A stretch of DNA of 64,000 bases from Phytophthora quininea (lineage: Eukaryota > Oomycota > Peronosporomycetes > Peronosporales > Peronosporaceae). The DNA lies in contig JAAVTG010001008.1 of NCBI GenBank assembly GCA_011947345.1, positions 186,001-250,000 on the forward strand, written 5' to 3'. A program made the translations under genes and the position numbers. Positions 44,817-55,990 of this stretch are shown here, piece after piece. Position 1 is the first letter of the stretch; each line of letters opens with the position of its first letter. The notes beneath the pieces are model-generated. The model saw only the letters and a list, made by a program, of their open reading frames with translations, made no database searches and was not told where the DNA came from.

Positions 44817-45818
44817 ATGGGAGACGTGGCGGTCAACAGCAACGGGCACAAGAGCAGCAGCGACCACGGACACGCGGATGGCTCGCGGCCACCTGGTCTG
44901 GCGCTGCGGCAGCGGTCGCTGGGGGCCATGCCCAGTATGGCTCGGTATCTGTCCGACTCGGCCACGGCCGAGACCCGTCTCAGCGTCTGCAGTACGTCGG
45001 GCACGGTCTACGAGAGCGTCGTGGTGGTCGGCCACATGTTCGGCTCCGACAACGTCGTCTACTACCTGCTGGAGGTGCGCTCCTGGGAGATGCCGCTGGA
45101 AGGATACGTGGTGCGCCGCCGCTACAACGACTTTCGCAAGTTCCACCACGAGCTGAGCAAGTGCATGCCCTCGCAGCGACCCCGCAGCAGCACCAGCCTC
45201 GGCTTCGGGCTCTACTACTCGTCGCTGCTGTGCAACCCGTTGGCACGAGGAACACCCGAGACGTCGCCGCTCTGGTCGCCCCCACGGACGGATGATGGCC
45301 GAGTGCAGAGTCAGCGGAAGGCGTCGTGGGTCAGCAGTGAAGGAAGCAGCAGCACACAGCACCAAGCGGACGAGAACGAGTCGCGCAGCAGCGCCCCCGC
45401 GGCGTTGAACGAGGACTTTAGACCGGGAGGAGTGTCGAGCTACGACAGCAACGCTGTGCTGCCCATGGATTCCGTCAAGTTCAACCTCGCCGGACGTCCG
45501 TGGCTGCCATCGATGCCCAGCGGCGGAGTTGTCACGATGTTTACCACTCGCCACTCGCTCATCAACTTCCGCATCAAGCAATTCAACCACATTTTGGCAG
45601 CCGTCATGAGCGACGTGTCGAGCGACGTGGCCAGACTGCTGATGACCTTCATCCAGGAGAAACCAGGGACTCGAGCACAGACGTACACGACGCTGTCCGA
45701 GTACGCGCCGATCGATATTCCGTTCAGCGTGGAGCGGCACGCACGACGACGCGCCATGTCCATGGGCAAGTCCGTGGGGAAGCGCCAACTGCGAGACGTG
45801 TCGACGTCTGCAGCGTAA
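44817..45818 (+). CDS. PX-domain protein
   Basis: An uninterrupted 333-residue ORF. After a Ser/His-rich N-terminus, the PX (phosphoinositide-binding) domain is spread over residues 55-285. It begins YESVVVVGHMFGSDNVVYYL, has the RR-Y-DF core VVRRRYNDFRKFHHEL (ligand-binding Arg and Tyr), then a Ser-rich insertion of about 120 residues that replaces the normal Pro-rich loop, and resumes at RHSLINFRIKQFNHILAAVM. PX proteins bind PI3P on endosomes. No second domain is seen. The long internal insertion is unusual for the family. Confidence 0.85.
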   Translation: MGDVAVNSNGHKSSSDHGHADGSRPPGLALRQRSLGAMPSMARYLSDSATAETRLSVCSTSGTVYESVVVVGHMFGSDNVVYYLLEVRSWEMPLEGYVVRRRYNDFRKFHHELSKCMPSQRPRSSTSLGFGLYYSSLLCNPLARGTPETSPLWSPPRTDDGRVQSQRKASWVSSEGSSSTQHQADENESRSSAPAALNEDFRPGGVSSYDSNAVLPMDSVKFNLAGRPWLPSMPSGGVVTMFTTRHSLINFRIKQFNHILAAVMSDVSSDVARLLMTFIQEKPGTRAQTYTTLSEYAPIDIPFSVERHARRRAMSMGKSVGKRQLRDVSTSAA

Positions 45819-46040
45819 TGTGCCAAACCAACTCTATGGCGAGGAACCGAGTAGAGTATATAGAAGTAGGGGAATAGTGTAAGTGTAGTTAGTGCAGCAA
45901 TAATATTTTCAGCGGTTCAGTATCTTGCTCGTCGCGACTAGTGAAAAGCGTACCCATCGCATGAAGCTGCAGGTGCCACTCAAACGGCTGAACCCTTTGG
46001 CTGTTAACTTCTCATTCTCGCACTGGACAAGACGGTGACC

Positions 46041-47868
46041 ATGCTGGTGCGCTCCATGACCTTGGTCGACACTGTGCTGGTGTTTTCGTCTCTGGCGACT
46101 TGGATCGGCAGCGTGCTGAGCGAGGACTCCTTCGACGTGATCGTCATCGGTTCCGGACCCGGCGGACTGGTAGCAGCCGAGTATTTGACCCGCCAAAGCA
46201 GTATCTCGGTGCTCTTGCTCGAAGCAGGGAACGTGTCTCTACAGGCGACCGGAGGCTCCGACGTGCCATCATGCTCAGCCTCGAAAGGGTGGACCCAGTT
46301 CGACATCCCTGGCGAGTACGACAACGCCATCTACAATAGCGCGAACGAGGCCTACCGAGTGGACTGGATCAGCGACTCCTCTGTTTGGCTGGGCAAACTG
46401 CTGGGAGAATGCTCATCAATCAACGCCGTGCAGTACTTCCGCACACCAGACGACTACGTGACCAAGGCGAGCTGGCCGTTCAGTGCAAACGACGTTAACA
46501 GTGGGCTCGACGCTGTGGAGAAACTCTCGCCGTACACCGAGACCCCGTCCGCTGATGGCGAGCATTATCTCCAAGAAGCGTTTGACATTGTCAGCTCTGC
46601 GCTGGAAAATGCCGGGTACTCGTTCAAGACTCTGAACGAGGAAGACGCTAGAAACCATAAGAACGGCACCTTTGGCCACCCGCCGTACACCATCAAGGAC
46701 AGGGCTGTGGGACTCGCCCGCCAAGACGTTCTTCACGGCGATGAAGGACCGAGATAATTTGAAGTTGTTGGTGAACTCGAAGGTGCTGTACATTCAGCAG
46801 ACACAAGGCGAGGCCTCGGGCGTTGTATACGAGAACGAACCGGTGATTCAGTCGCTGTGACGCTGAGTGATACCGGCGTCGTGGCGGTGGCAGCGGGTGC
46901 GTTGAGTACTCCGCAGCTCCTCATGCAAAGCGGGATTGGACCTCAAGACCAACTGGAGAACCTGGCAGCGTCGAGCTCATTTGCTGGGGTCGGCGACCAA
47001 GATGCGTGGGTGATCAATGAGGCGGTGGGGAAGTCCGTCTTCGATGCGGCAGTCGTCTACGCGTCGTTCACGCACTCAGGCATGGTGTCGTTCCTAAATC
47101 GAGAGCGGCCCGAAGACGCCATCGCACAGTACGTTGCGAACCAGACCGGAGCGTGGGCGATCCCTGGTCCTGTCATGACGGCGTACGAGAACATGGAGAT
47201 CAACGGCAGGGAGTTTGAGTTCCAGACGACGGTGCTCCCCATGGCTTTGGCGATGACTACGAGACGGAGGAAGCGTTCACGTTGGCTCTGCTGATAAACA
47301 ATCCCGAGTCGAGAGATTCCATCAGTGTGGAAGGCGACGGCTTCAACGTGGAGACCAACGGCTCCTGGTACTTGTCAACGCCCAACGATGTGGCAGCTAT
47401 GGAGGCCTATGCCTCGAAAATGATCTCTACGATGACGGACGCTGGTTCGGTCTTCCTCGGCGACAACTCTGGCAGCGACGCCGACATCTCGAGCTGGGTT
47501 GCTGCTAACGCCGGATCTGTCAGTCACCATTTTGGTGGGAGCTGCTACACTGCCGCAGACGACGCGAACGATGCCTCTCGCTGTGTTGACGCCTCGTTCC
47601 GCGTCGTGGGCGCGAAGAATATCTACGTCGGCGACGCCAGCCTCATGAAAGAGGGGCCGTCAATCCGTACGGGTTTGTGATGTACATTGGCCACCAGGCA
47701 GCGAAGAACGTCCTCAAGTCGGCGTTCAGTATCAGCGCGGACGAGGGCGAATCGGAGAGCAGTTCGTCGTCGAGCACCAGCGCTGCAAGTATCCGTTCAT
47801 CCTCGATCAACGGCAGCGCATTGCTAGCTGCTACGTTGGCTGTTAGTCTGCTGCATGGGTCGATCTAG
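46041..47868 (+). CDS. Secreted GMC oxidoreductase with likely GPI anchor
   Basis: A flavoenzyme of the glucose-methanol-choline family, about 610 residues. The N-terminus MTLVDTVLVFSSLATWIGSV is a signal peptide. The FAD-binding motif follows: DVIVIGSGPGGLVAAEYL with LLLEAGN. The flavin-attachment-type segment is LGKLLGECSSINAVQYFR, and a second family block is GVVAVAAGALSTPQLLMQSGIG. The C-terminal catalytic region is SVSHHFGGSCYTA, then VVGAKNIYVGDASLM and NPYGFVMYIGHQAAKN. The tail is Ser-rich and ends in a hydrophobic stretch (ALLAATLAVSLLHGSI), typical of a GPI-anchor signal. Frame breaks near 46710, 46850, 47245 and 47655 each resume at the next family residue. Substrate is unknown; alcohol, sugar or aryl-alcohol oxidases are possible. 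Confidence 0.85.
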
Positions 47869-48564
47869 AAGCCGTAGGTAACAGCGCCGTCGGACACCTC
47901 AAAGGCGATGCTGAATCAACTGCGTCGAACCGAAGCCTGGCGATAAAGCTCTCGGTATTGAAGTCGCTGTCATTTTAATCGGTCTGCAGCGCTTCCTCCT
48001 TGTCATCCGGTGCTGGACGTGCCTCCCAGCGGGTTGGTCGCGCTACCAAGCTCGCACGAACACTGCCACGCTGCCATCGAAATGGTCTGCGCCGCAATGT
48101 GAATTTCGCTGATAGGCGCCGATGAGCCACAGAGCTGGCTGCCTGCTGCCGCTGCGGAAGTCTCGGGAACCGCCTGCAGAAATTCGAGTTCAACGAGTTC
48201 TGATCGCGCATTGCTCTGTAAGCTGTCCACAACGGCCGGCTTTATTGTCCACGCGAAGGCGGTAGGGTTAGCCAGTTCCACATAGTCAAGTGCAGTTCAG
48301 GGCACATGGCGGCCGCTCCTTTGTCTCCGGTGTATCGGCTCTCCCTTCTGGGCGCGCATTACTCAACCAAAGCCTCCCGCTCGAGCTTCCCGCCAGTGCT
48401 TCCTCGAAAAACTCGCCCAGGTCGGCGTCTTATTTCGGCAGTTGCTAGCGGAGATCGTGACGCTGGTCGACCGCGTTGTTGCTTGGGACCGAGTAGAGTT
48501 CGGCGGCGACTACACAGTCAATACCCGGACGCCGTGAGCAGCGGCGTACACCCGCTTTTTCACC
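47869..48564. other. Intergenic region with an uncertain minus ORF
   Basis: About 700 bp. A minus-strand frame (48003-48281, 92 residues, GTG start) is Ala/Ser/Glu-rich with a plausible protein look (AWTIKPAVVDSLQSNARSEL) but no family. Nothing else is recognised. Confidence 0.3.
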
Positions 48565-50082
48565 ATGTTGGGGCGGAATGTCTGCTTGGCGGCGCTGGTT
48601 TCCGGTCGGTTGGCGTCTCTTGAAGTGTCTTCTTCGTGGACACGTGTACTAAAAGGTTGTTGTCGCTCGTTGAAACAGTCGCGGTGCAGGTGACGGCGAC
48701 TCATGCGGCGACGGCGGCGTCGTCCTCCATCTGCAGCAAAGCCGAGGAGTGCTACGTGAACGGCTCGTCGTCCAAGGTGTGCGACCGCACCAAGAAGAAA
48801 TGCAACCGCTGCCTCAGCGAGAAACAAAGCGACTCCATGTTGGCCAGTCTCGGCGCGTGGACAGAATACAATTGCTACAGTTATGAGGATGGCGAGTGTC
48901 CAAGCGGCACGACCGAGTGTCCTGCTAGTACGTGTCGCTGTCCTTTGGGAATGGAATGGCTCGGTAGCTAACGTTTTGTGACGGGAACAGCGTTGACGAC
49001 TTCGGGCAGCGAGAATCAATCTGCCTCGGCAGACGCAGGAAGCTCGAGCACGACTACCAAGAAGAAATCGTCGTCGTCAAGTAGCGGCTCGAGTAGCACG
49101 ACGACCAAGAAGAAGAAATCTTCAGGTTCGTCCAGCGGCAGCTCTTCGTCGTCGACCACAAAGAAGCCCACGGCAAAAAGACGAAGGCTCCCAAGACGAT
49201 CAAACCGGTGGCATCGTCCTCATCTAGCAGTGATGGATCAGCTGGGCACGCGTCGGCCAGCAGCTCGACTAGTAGTTCGCACGTGTCTGAATCTTCATCT
49301 GCGTCTTTATCGGGGGATCTAACTCCACCTCCAAAAGCTCTGACGTAAGCGCTTCGGCCGAGAGTTCTTCTGACATCAACGCTGCATCTACCAGCGTCGC
49401 TGCCACGGTGGCTCCGACGTCGTCGACTCAGACCAAGTCCACGACCGCGGACTCGACAGCGAAAGACGACAGCTCCAAGTCATCGAACACTGCGAGGGCA
49501 GATAGCGGCTCGTCCGGAAGCAATGTGGGAATGATCCTTGGAATCGTGGGCGGTGTCGTGGTCGTGGCCGCTCTGGCAGGCTTCGTCATCTGGAAGAAAA
49601 AGCAAGACGACGACGACTCGGACGACGAAGACGCAGCGTTTTCGCCAGCTAAACCGACTTCGATGAACCGCACTATGGCGGCTCCTCCGTCGGCATCGAC
49701 GGCGACGACAACATACGCTCAGCAGGACTACAACAACTACGGCAACAACTACCCCAGCAATAACTACGGCGACAGCAATTACAATAGCAACACCGGTCCG
49801 TACTCGTCGAACCAGTACGAGACGGTGGCAGGTGCATCAGCGGCAGGAAGAGTGCCCGCTAGCTTTGGTAGTCCGTCTTCCATCGACATTGACATTGACA
49901 ATGTTCGTCACACCGACAGCATTCTCGGTGGCACTGGGGGTTTCGCCTCTAGTCTGGCGAGTCAGGACACTCCGTTCGAGAACAGCGGTGGTCCCAGCCC
50001 CAAGCGTGACGTGTGGGGTAGCGAGGCGGCAAGTGGCTTCCGTAACAAGCGCACTGCCAGTAATGTGTCTGTGGAGTTCTAG
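48565..50082 (+). CDS. Single-pass membrane protein with Cys-rich head and mucin-like stalk
   Basis: Predicted from three exons: 48565-48597, 48690-48927 and 48991-50082. The first two join to a signal peptide (MLGRNVCLAALVTATHAATA), although the first donor GTTTCC is weak. A Cys-rich head follows, with eight Cys in about 65 residues (ICSKAEECYVNGSSSKVCDR, NRCLSEK, YNCYSYEDGECPSGTTECPA). Then comes about 170 residues of Ser/Thr/Lys-rich stalk with repeats of SSSTTTKKK, one transmembrane helix (VGMILGIVGGVVVVAALAGFVIW), and a cytosolic tail that begins KKKQDDDDSDDED and contains Asn/Tyr-rich YNNYGNNYPSNNYGD. Frame breaks at about 49180 and 49325 lie in the stalk. It resembles a cell-surface sensor; no family is recognised. 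Confidence 0.65.
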
Positions 50083-50254
50083 GTTGCTAATCGGTATAAC
50101 TCCGCTAGGCGGACGAAAGAATGCGAGTGTTATGCGGTGGATGGTGTGTTGCCTTCTTCTCCACGAGAGCTGAAGCAGTGTGTGTGGCCCAAACAATCAT
50201 CTAGTTTTTGAGCTCTACGGGGTTTCAATGCGTACTTCTTCTATCTACCTGTCA

Positions 50255-53073
50255 TTAGTCCTCAAGAGCGTACAACGAGAACGCAAGCTGCGAACCGAAG
50301 CCTGAAGCAAAGCGAAGCGCGTACTTGTGGGCATAAGCTCCACCCTTTGCAAGTCGGAGTGGGGTATCGCCAAGGTTTGGGTCGTGTGTCTCGAAGTGCA
50401 CCACAGGCGGCACGATACCACGGCGAAGTCCCTCGATAGCAGCCACATCCTCGAACGACACTGCCATGGGGTGGCCTGTGAATCCCTTTGTGTTTGAAAT
50501 CATCAGTTCGCTCAGCAGATCAGCTCCGAAGGCTGTGCGCAGCGCGGTCACTTCCGTGTATGCACAAGAAGACTTGGCAGACGCGTTGGTGCCTGTTTCG
50601 TGGCTGTAGTATACGCCATGTCGGGCGATTTCCTCTCGCGTTACACCAAAGTCGCGCTCCACGCTGTGCAAGAAGCGCACAAGCTCTTGTCCGACGTGGT
50701 TGGGCTCCAACGCTGCTCCGTGGAAGGCAGAGTTGCTATATTGCGTCGCCAGCAGACGGACATTCTTCTTGCTGGATGTCTCGGTCGACAGTTCGGCGAA
50801 AGCTTGTGGGGATGCCAACACAATGCCGATCGCTCCTCCTCCAACAATCATACCACTGCGCTTCGCATCGAATGGGCGTCCTGCAGAGTCTGCCGTTGGG
50901 GCAATGCAAGCTGCCCCAAGTGCGCGGAAGCCACCACCGACCAGGGGCATCATCGTTCCGGAGCTGGCAGTGTCGCTGGAGACCACGATCACGCGCTGAC
51001 ACTTCCCAGTCTTGATCCAGTCTTGAGCCATCCCAATGGCCTGTGTGGCGCCTGCGCACGCGGCGTTTACTTGTGTGTTGGGTCCACGAGCACCGATAAG
51101 CTGTGCAAGCTGCGCGTTAGCCAACACTAGTAGGCGGAAAAGAATCTTGCGATCCATCTCGTAGCTCTCGTTTTTCTTGTTGAAGCGTAAGGTCTCCGCC
51201 ACCGCTGCATTCATAGTTGGGAACGAAGTCGCGTAGATAACACCAGTCGAGTCGCGCATGCTCTCGGACAGCTTCCATTTGGAGTCGACTCCGTCCACGA
51301 GTCCTGCAGTTCGGATGGCCTCGAGCCCGGCAGCCACAGCCAACTGTGATGATTCGTCCATGGACTTAGCGATGGTCGCCGGGATACCATAGTCCTTTTC
51401 TAAGTCCACTGGTTTCGCCACTGCAGATACTTGCGTGCATTTTTCACGGGTATCCACCGGAGCTCGTCTTATAGTGCCAGCGGCCTTGTCTTTGATAACT
51501 TGCACAATGTTCTGCGAAATCATCTTATCCTTAGCTTCATCACTGAGCTGATGAATGCAGTTCTCGCCATGCAACAGTTTTTCAATAGACTGTGATCCCT
51601 CGAACGTCTTGGGCTGCCCTGGCAAGCCAGCACTCGTCCCAGCCACGTATATGGCCCCTGCCTGGTCTTGTGTAGCCTTAGCTACGCGACTTCTCTCGCA
51701 TTTGTCAACCACAGCGCCGTCCTGTGGCTCGGAGAGAGCGTAGAATCGGCGACCTTTATCATCAATCCGATCAAGATAGTAGTTTCCCTCAGGAATCGAC
51801 GAGATCGATTGAGTCAGCCCAGCACCGTTCTTGGCGCCATAAGCCTTCTCGCGCAGGTTCATTCGAGCCGTGTACTCCTCTGGTGTCAATTTATTTCGGC
51901 GCTCCAGTCGATCCGTGAGATCCAAATGCTTGGCCATTTTGCCCAGCGAATATTTTGCGTCTGTCGGCTCGCGTGTGTGCAGCGTAAACATTGTGGCGAG
52001 ACTGCCTGAGCCGTACGAGAACATGAGGACCTTAGCTCCAAGCGCTAGCTCCTTAGCTCGTGCGTGCACCAACGTCGCGAGGTTCACATAGACTGACGCC
52101 GCATAGCAATTACCGATCTGCTGCGAAGTCGTGCAGCTGGGTCCGACCTTGGTCTTAAAGTCTTTTTCGCGACAGCACGGACCACCAGATCAAGCTCCCG
52201 GTCATTCAGCGTGTCCTCCAGCGGCGTAGTCGCCCACTTCGCCAATGATGCAAACCTCTCCTCGCACTTGCCATTGACCTGTCCTCGCGAGTCCAGGAAC
52301 AGCAAACGAGCGAAGGATTTCTGCACCAACTTATTATACGGCGAGTGGAACACTGCATACTCTACTGAGTCCACGCCATATCCACTCTTCTTGCAGAATA
52401 ACTGGTAGCATTCATCCAGCGCATGCAGGTAGCACGAATTGGACAGTTTGCCATCCACTGTCGGGTACTCACTATTGACGTTTGGCTTGTAAAAGTCCCA
52501 GACATTGGCAGCGTGAGTAGATTTACTCTGGCAGTCCAACACCATGGGTGCGTCTGGTCCGACGAGCATGGCCACAGCTCCGCAGCCTCCGCTGGGGCGA
52601 GCAGGTCCCTTGGCGTACACTGCAATGTCCGTGGCCACCACGACAGCGAGTCTCCCGTCCCAGAAGGAGCTCTGCACCCAGGCCACTGCGTTCAGCAGCG
52701 CTGCCGTGCCTCCGTAGCAGGCGTTGATGGTCGTGGCGCCGTCCACGTCTGAGTTGTCCCCAAGCAGCTGCATCAGCACCGTTTTGCTGGACTTTGACTT
52801 GTCCACCAGCGTCTCGGTGCCCACTTCCAGACGTCCAACCTGAGACACATCAACTTGGTACTGGCGCAGCAGCTTCGAGACGGCGGTCAGTGCCAGCGCA
52901 TTCACATCTTGGCGGTCTCCGGGCACGGCCATCCCCAACTGCCCCAAGCCGAGCGTGTACTTGCCGCTGCCGACGCCATCGAACGCCTCCATGTCGCACT
53001 GGTCCACGTAGTCGGCTGGGAACTCCACCTCCATGGCCAGGATGCCCACATTCTCGGGGCGCGGAATCGCCAT
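50255..53073 (-). CDS. HMG-CoA synthase fused to a beta-ketoacyl synthase domain
   Basis: One gene of about 939 residues. Residues 1-455 are HMG-CoA synthase, which condenses acetyl-CoA and acetoacetyl-CoA in the mevalonate pathway. The catalytic set is intact: Glu87 in EVGTETLVDKSKS, Cys119 in NACYGGTAAL and His243 in VFHSPYNKLVQKS. The domain ends with YGAKNGAGL and GNYYLDRIDDKGRRFYAL. Residues of about 470-939 form a ketoacyl synthase (thiolase superfamily): IYVAGTSAGLPGQPKTFEGS at its start, nucleophile Cys in NAACAGATQAIGM (about 51057), HETGT, and NTKGFTGHPMAV with the active-site Lys and His. One frame break near 52160 lies in an AAAAA run within the HMGS half. After it the frame stays open for 610 residues through both domains, so the fusion does not depend on the repair. 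Confidence 0.9.
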
Positions 53074-53589
53074 GACGCTATAATGTGCTTCTTGATCGCC
53101 GCAGAGTAGATACTTGAAATTTGTATTACGAGTTTTAACCAATGAAAGTTGAAGACGCAATCATTCTGTTACAACCCTACTCAAATTTTGACCATAGCTG
53201 TATGCCAACGGTTTGGCATTTGACTGCGCTGCTCCCGTACGGACGAAAAGATGGTTAAACCTGCAGCTGTCGCAGTTCTCGTGCGACTGTATTGTCGCTT
53301 TGTTCGACAATAGAGCTATTTAGCACAACCGGATTAGCTATTTCCTGTTCTGCCACATGTCTTTTAACCTACTCGTCTGCTGTCGGACCGAAATGTCGAT
53401 CGGAAACTTCAAACGAAATCGTCAACACCAGCGCTTTTATACGGTATGGAGGCTTCAAGTTACGATTGCTACGCCACCTCTAACAGCACGTGTGAATGCG
53501 AGCATTTCCTACCATTTTGGAGTTCGCTACCAAGCCCAGGCCCGTTATATCTCGTAAACGACTCCCGCTCAGCAGTATGAATATAACCG
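53074..53589. other. Intergenic region upstream of HMGS-KS
   Basis: AT-richer stretch holding the HMGS-KS promoter and the start of the mobile-element zone. No gene or clear terminal inverted repeat is seen. Confidence 0.3.
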
Positions 53590-54240
53590 ACGACGCGTAC
53601 CTGCTCGCCCACGACCTGACGTGCTACAACCGGCAGCAAACCCGAGGCGTGCAGCACTGTTGGAAGGACTCTTTTCTGTAACTTCAATGATGCGACGCAA
53701 GTCAATCACCACGACGTGGAAGTTGCAGCGCATTTAGCCGAACTCGCATCCCGCTCGCTTCGTTTGATCCGGATCGGAATGCCATTCAACTTCAATGAAC
53801 TTTCAAACGAGGTCTGCACCCGGTACTTTCGCTTTGGCAAAGACGAGCTTCGTATTTTGGTGGAACTCATGCAGCTACCTGAAAGTACCTGAAGAATGCG
53901 CTGAAGTTCCAGACCCTCGTGACCCCCGATGGAATGATTTCCCATCTCTTCGATCCATTTCCAGGGCGCAGCCACCACATCAAAATTTATCTAAAGTCTC
54001 AGCTGCCAGAGCTCCTACGAGGTGGTGAACGCTTTCTAAATTATAGGATTTTGGGCGACTGTGCTTACGGCCGTAATGATGGCATGGTCAGTCCTTTCGG
54101 ACGTGCTTTTGGCAATCTCACAACTGACCAAGGGCTGATCAATGAAAGTATGAGCATCGTGGTAACCAGAAGAAGAGTCATCGGCTCGTAGAGAGCGCCG
54201 TTTATTGCTCTTAGCAACAATGGCAGCAGCACAACTTGCG
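53590..54240 (+). pseudogene. Harbinger-like DDE transposase remnant
   Basis: Broken frames encode pieces of a DDE_Tnp_4 (PIF/Harbinger-type) transposase. The first is FRFGKDELRILVELMQLPE (near 53820-53880). The second, LVTPDGMISHLFDPFPGRSH (near 53915-53975), continues to YRILGDCAYGRND with the conserved second Asp. No frame joins them and no complete catalytic triad is visible, so the copy is dead. Confidence 0.65.
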
Positions 54241-54344
54241 AGGTTCTTTTCCTTTTGCTCTTTTGCTGTTCATTTTGCTTTATTTTCATCAGCGTGAACA
54301 CGTTTTAACTCTAAGTAGTCGCGCACAATTCCTTGAATGTCATC

Positions 54345-54617
54345 TTAGTGACTCTGTATGTTAAAGGCTTCGAGAGATTCGTCTACACTACTAGCGCGTT
54401 TGGATCTTTCTTCGTCCGCCTTGAACCTCTCCTTTAGAAGGCCCAAGCGATCGCGAACTTGCTTTGCGTTGAGCTGGACACCAATAGCGTTGGAGACACC
54501 CGTTGCTACACTCTCCCAAGTCTTTCCCGTCGTCCCGCGCTTTGCTGTGATTGGCTTCAGGCGAATGATTTCCCTCATCAGCTCTTGATCCTGCTCCGTG
54601 TTGAACCTAAAAATCAT
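54345..54617 (-). CDS. Myb/SANT-like ORF, probably element-encoded
   Basis: A 90-residue ORF of the Myb/SANT-like type used by Harbinger elements as a DNA-binding partner of the transposase: FRFNTEQDQELMREIIRLKP, then TGKTWESVATGVSNAIGV and LNAKQVRDRLGLLKERFKAD, with the spaced Trp and the RDR-LLK core. It is convergent with the transposase remnant next door, the usual two-gene arrangement. It begins at an ATG and is intact as far as it goes. Confidence 0.6.
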   Translation of the reverse strand: MIFRFNTEQDQELMREIIRLKPITAKRGTTGKTWESVATGVSNAIGVQLNAKQVRDRLGLLKERFKADEERSKRASSVDESLEAFNIQSH

Positions 54618-54800
54618 GATGGGGGCTCGAGTCGAGTCGTAAAGAAATTATCAAATGGTGGGAGCAATCCTGGGCTTGCAGTGAGGCTATTCTTGCTCGA
54701 CATCATATTATCCGAAGCGGAAGAAGCAGTGTTTACTAAATCAAGTCCGTGCTCTTGCCGAGTGGGATTATTTTCACGGATAAACGCGGGAACCGTTTGA

Positions 54801-55990
54801 AGTGCTAAACACCTCTAATCACCAGGGTATTCAGATTCAAGTTCGACCGTGGAAGAAGTCTTGGTGGTGACAGAATGGAGAGAGGCACAAAGAAGGTAGA
54901 CACAAGCAGGAGACCCAACGGTGATCTGCATTAGTTCTGCAGCATGCACCATGTCCACCAGAACGTCCGGCAACGCGCGCTACTACCGTGACAAGAACGC
55001 GAAGAAGCGCAAGACTGGTACGTTCTGATGTGACCTGGCGCTAGAATGGCGCCCTTTTGACCACATGCATCGCCACTTCCGCACATCATTTATCAGTCCT
55101 ACCAATACCGCCTTCGTTGAAGTTATGCAAGCGTATTTTGTAACAGGCCCTCAAAATCCGACGCTGGCTTCGTTGGAGTTCTTCTGTCGCATCTGCCACT
55201 ACTGGTTCCGAACACAGATAAAAAAGACACACCCTGCATCTTGTCTTACTGTCATTTCTCCAGACTCATCACAGAATTGATCGTCTCTCCCAGCTAAAGG
55301 TAATGTCTAATACAAGCTGCACAGTGCATGAACCGATACATTTTTGTCAGGCATAAGATGCTTTACCGACCTGCAATGTATGACAGTTCCAACGCACAGA
55401 ATTCATCGTTTCACTTGCGCTGCCGTAACCTATGTACGCTGAAAGACGTTTCAAAGAAGATGAGCTGGTAGCTTTCGAGTGTTTAATGCAGGCCCGGCAG
55501 CAAGTCTGGCGATCCCTCATTCCGAACTCTGCTAGGGTCATGCTCAGATCGCTCGTGCTACCTTCGGCTGTCGCCGGAGAAAGCCGCCCAAGCAAACCTG
55601 TCATTACCATTAATCCTGAGCTGGTTCACTACCTCACAAGCACAATAACGTTTGGTTTTGGAGACCTGCAAGTTTTTGTTGAACCCATAACACCTCGTCC
55701 TCTTGCTCCATCCTCGTGCGTCCTTAGAACCAACAACTCCATGCATGCAGGAAAGACTCTCGCATATACAAAATGTAGAAATATTTATTGAAAGTTTAAC
55801 CATCTGCATGCTGTCCAGTACGATTTCTCGTAGTCAAGTGTGTGTGGGGGGAGGGGGCAACCTAACGTAAATTATATTCATTGTCATATTCCTACTACGT
55901 AATTTACTCTTTGTAGTTAGTCCATACTAACTCGGAGCTTATCGCTTCACAGAACGTGCCCTCATGTGAGCCAATGTGCCGATCCAATCC
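54801..55990. other. Mobile-element-derived region
   Basis: No intact gene. A 25-codon ORF at 54951-55028 (MSTRTSGNARYYRDKNAKKR) is highly basic and could be an exon whose donor GTACGT overlaps its end. Overlapping frames at 55347-55810 on both strands look like decayed coding sequence. A GTGTGGGGGGAGGGGGC run lies near 55841. Confidence 0.35.

Noticed and set aside
43997..45295. 432-codon plus-strand ORF
   Set aside because: It overlaps the PX gene in another frame and is Arg/Ser/Cys-rich without domain structure; the PX frame is clearly the coding one.
44496..45788. 430-codon minus-strand ORF
   Set aside because: It is the antisense shadow of the PX gene; low-complexity Arg/His/Val-rich product.
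53166..54850. Terminal inverted repeats of the Harbinger-like element
   Set aside because: Looked for matching ends around the transposase and Myb ORFs and found none that I could support.
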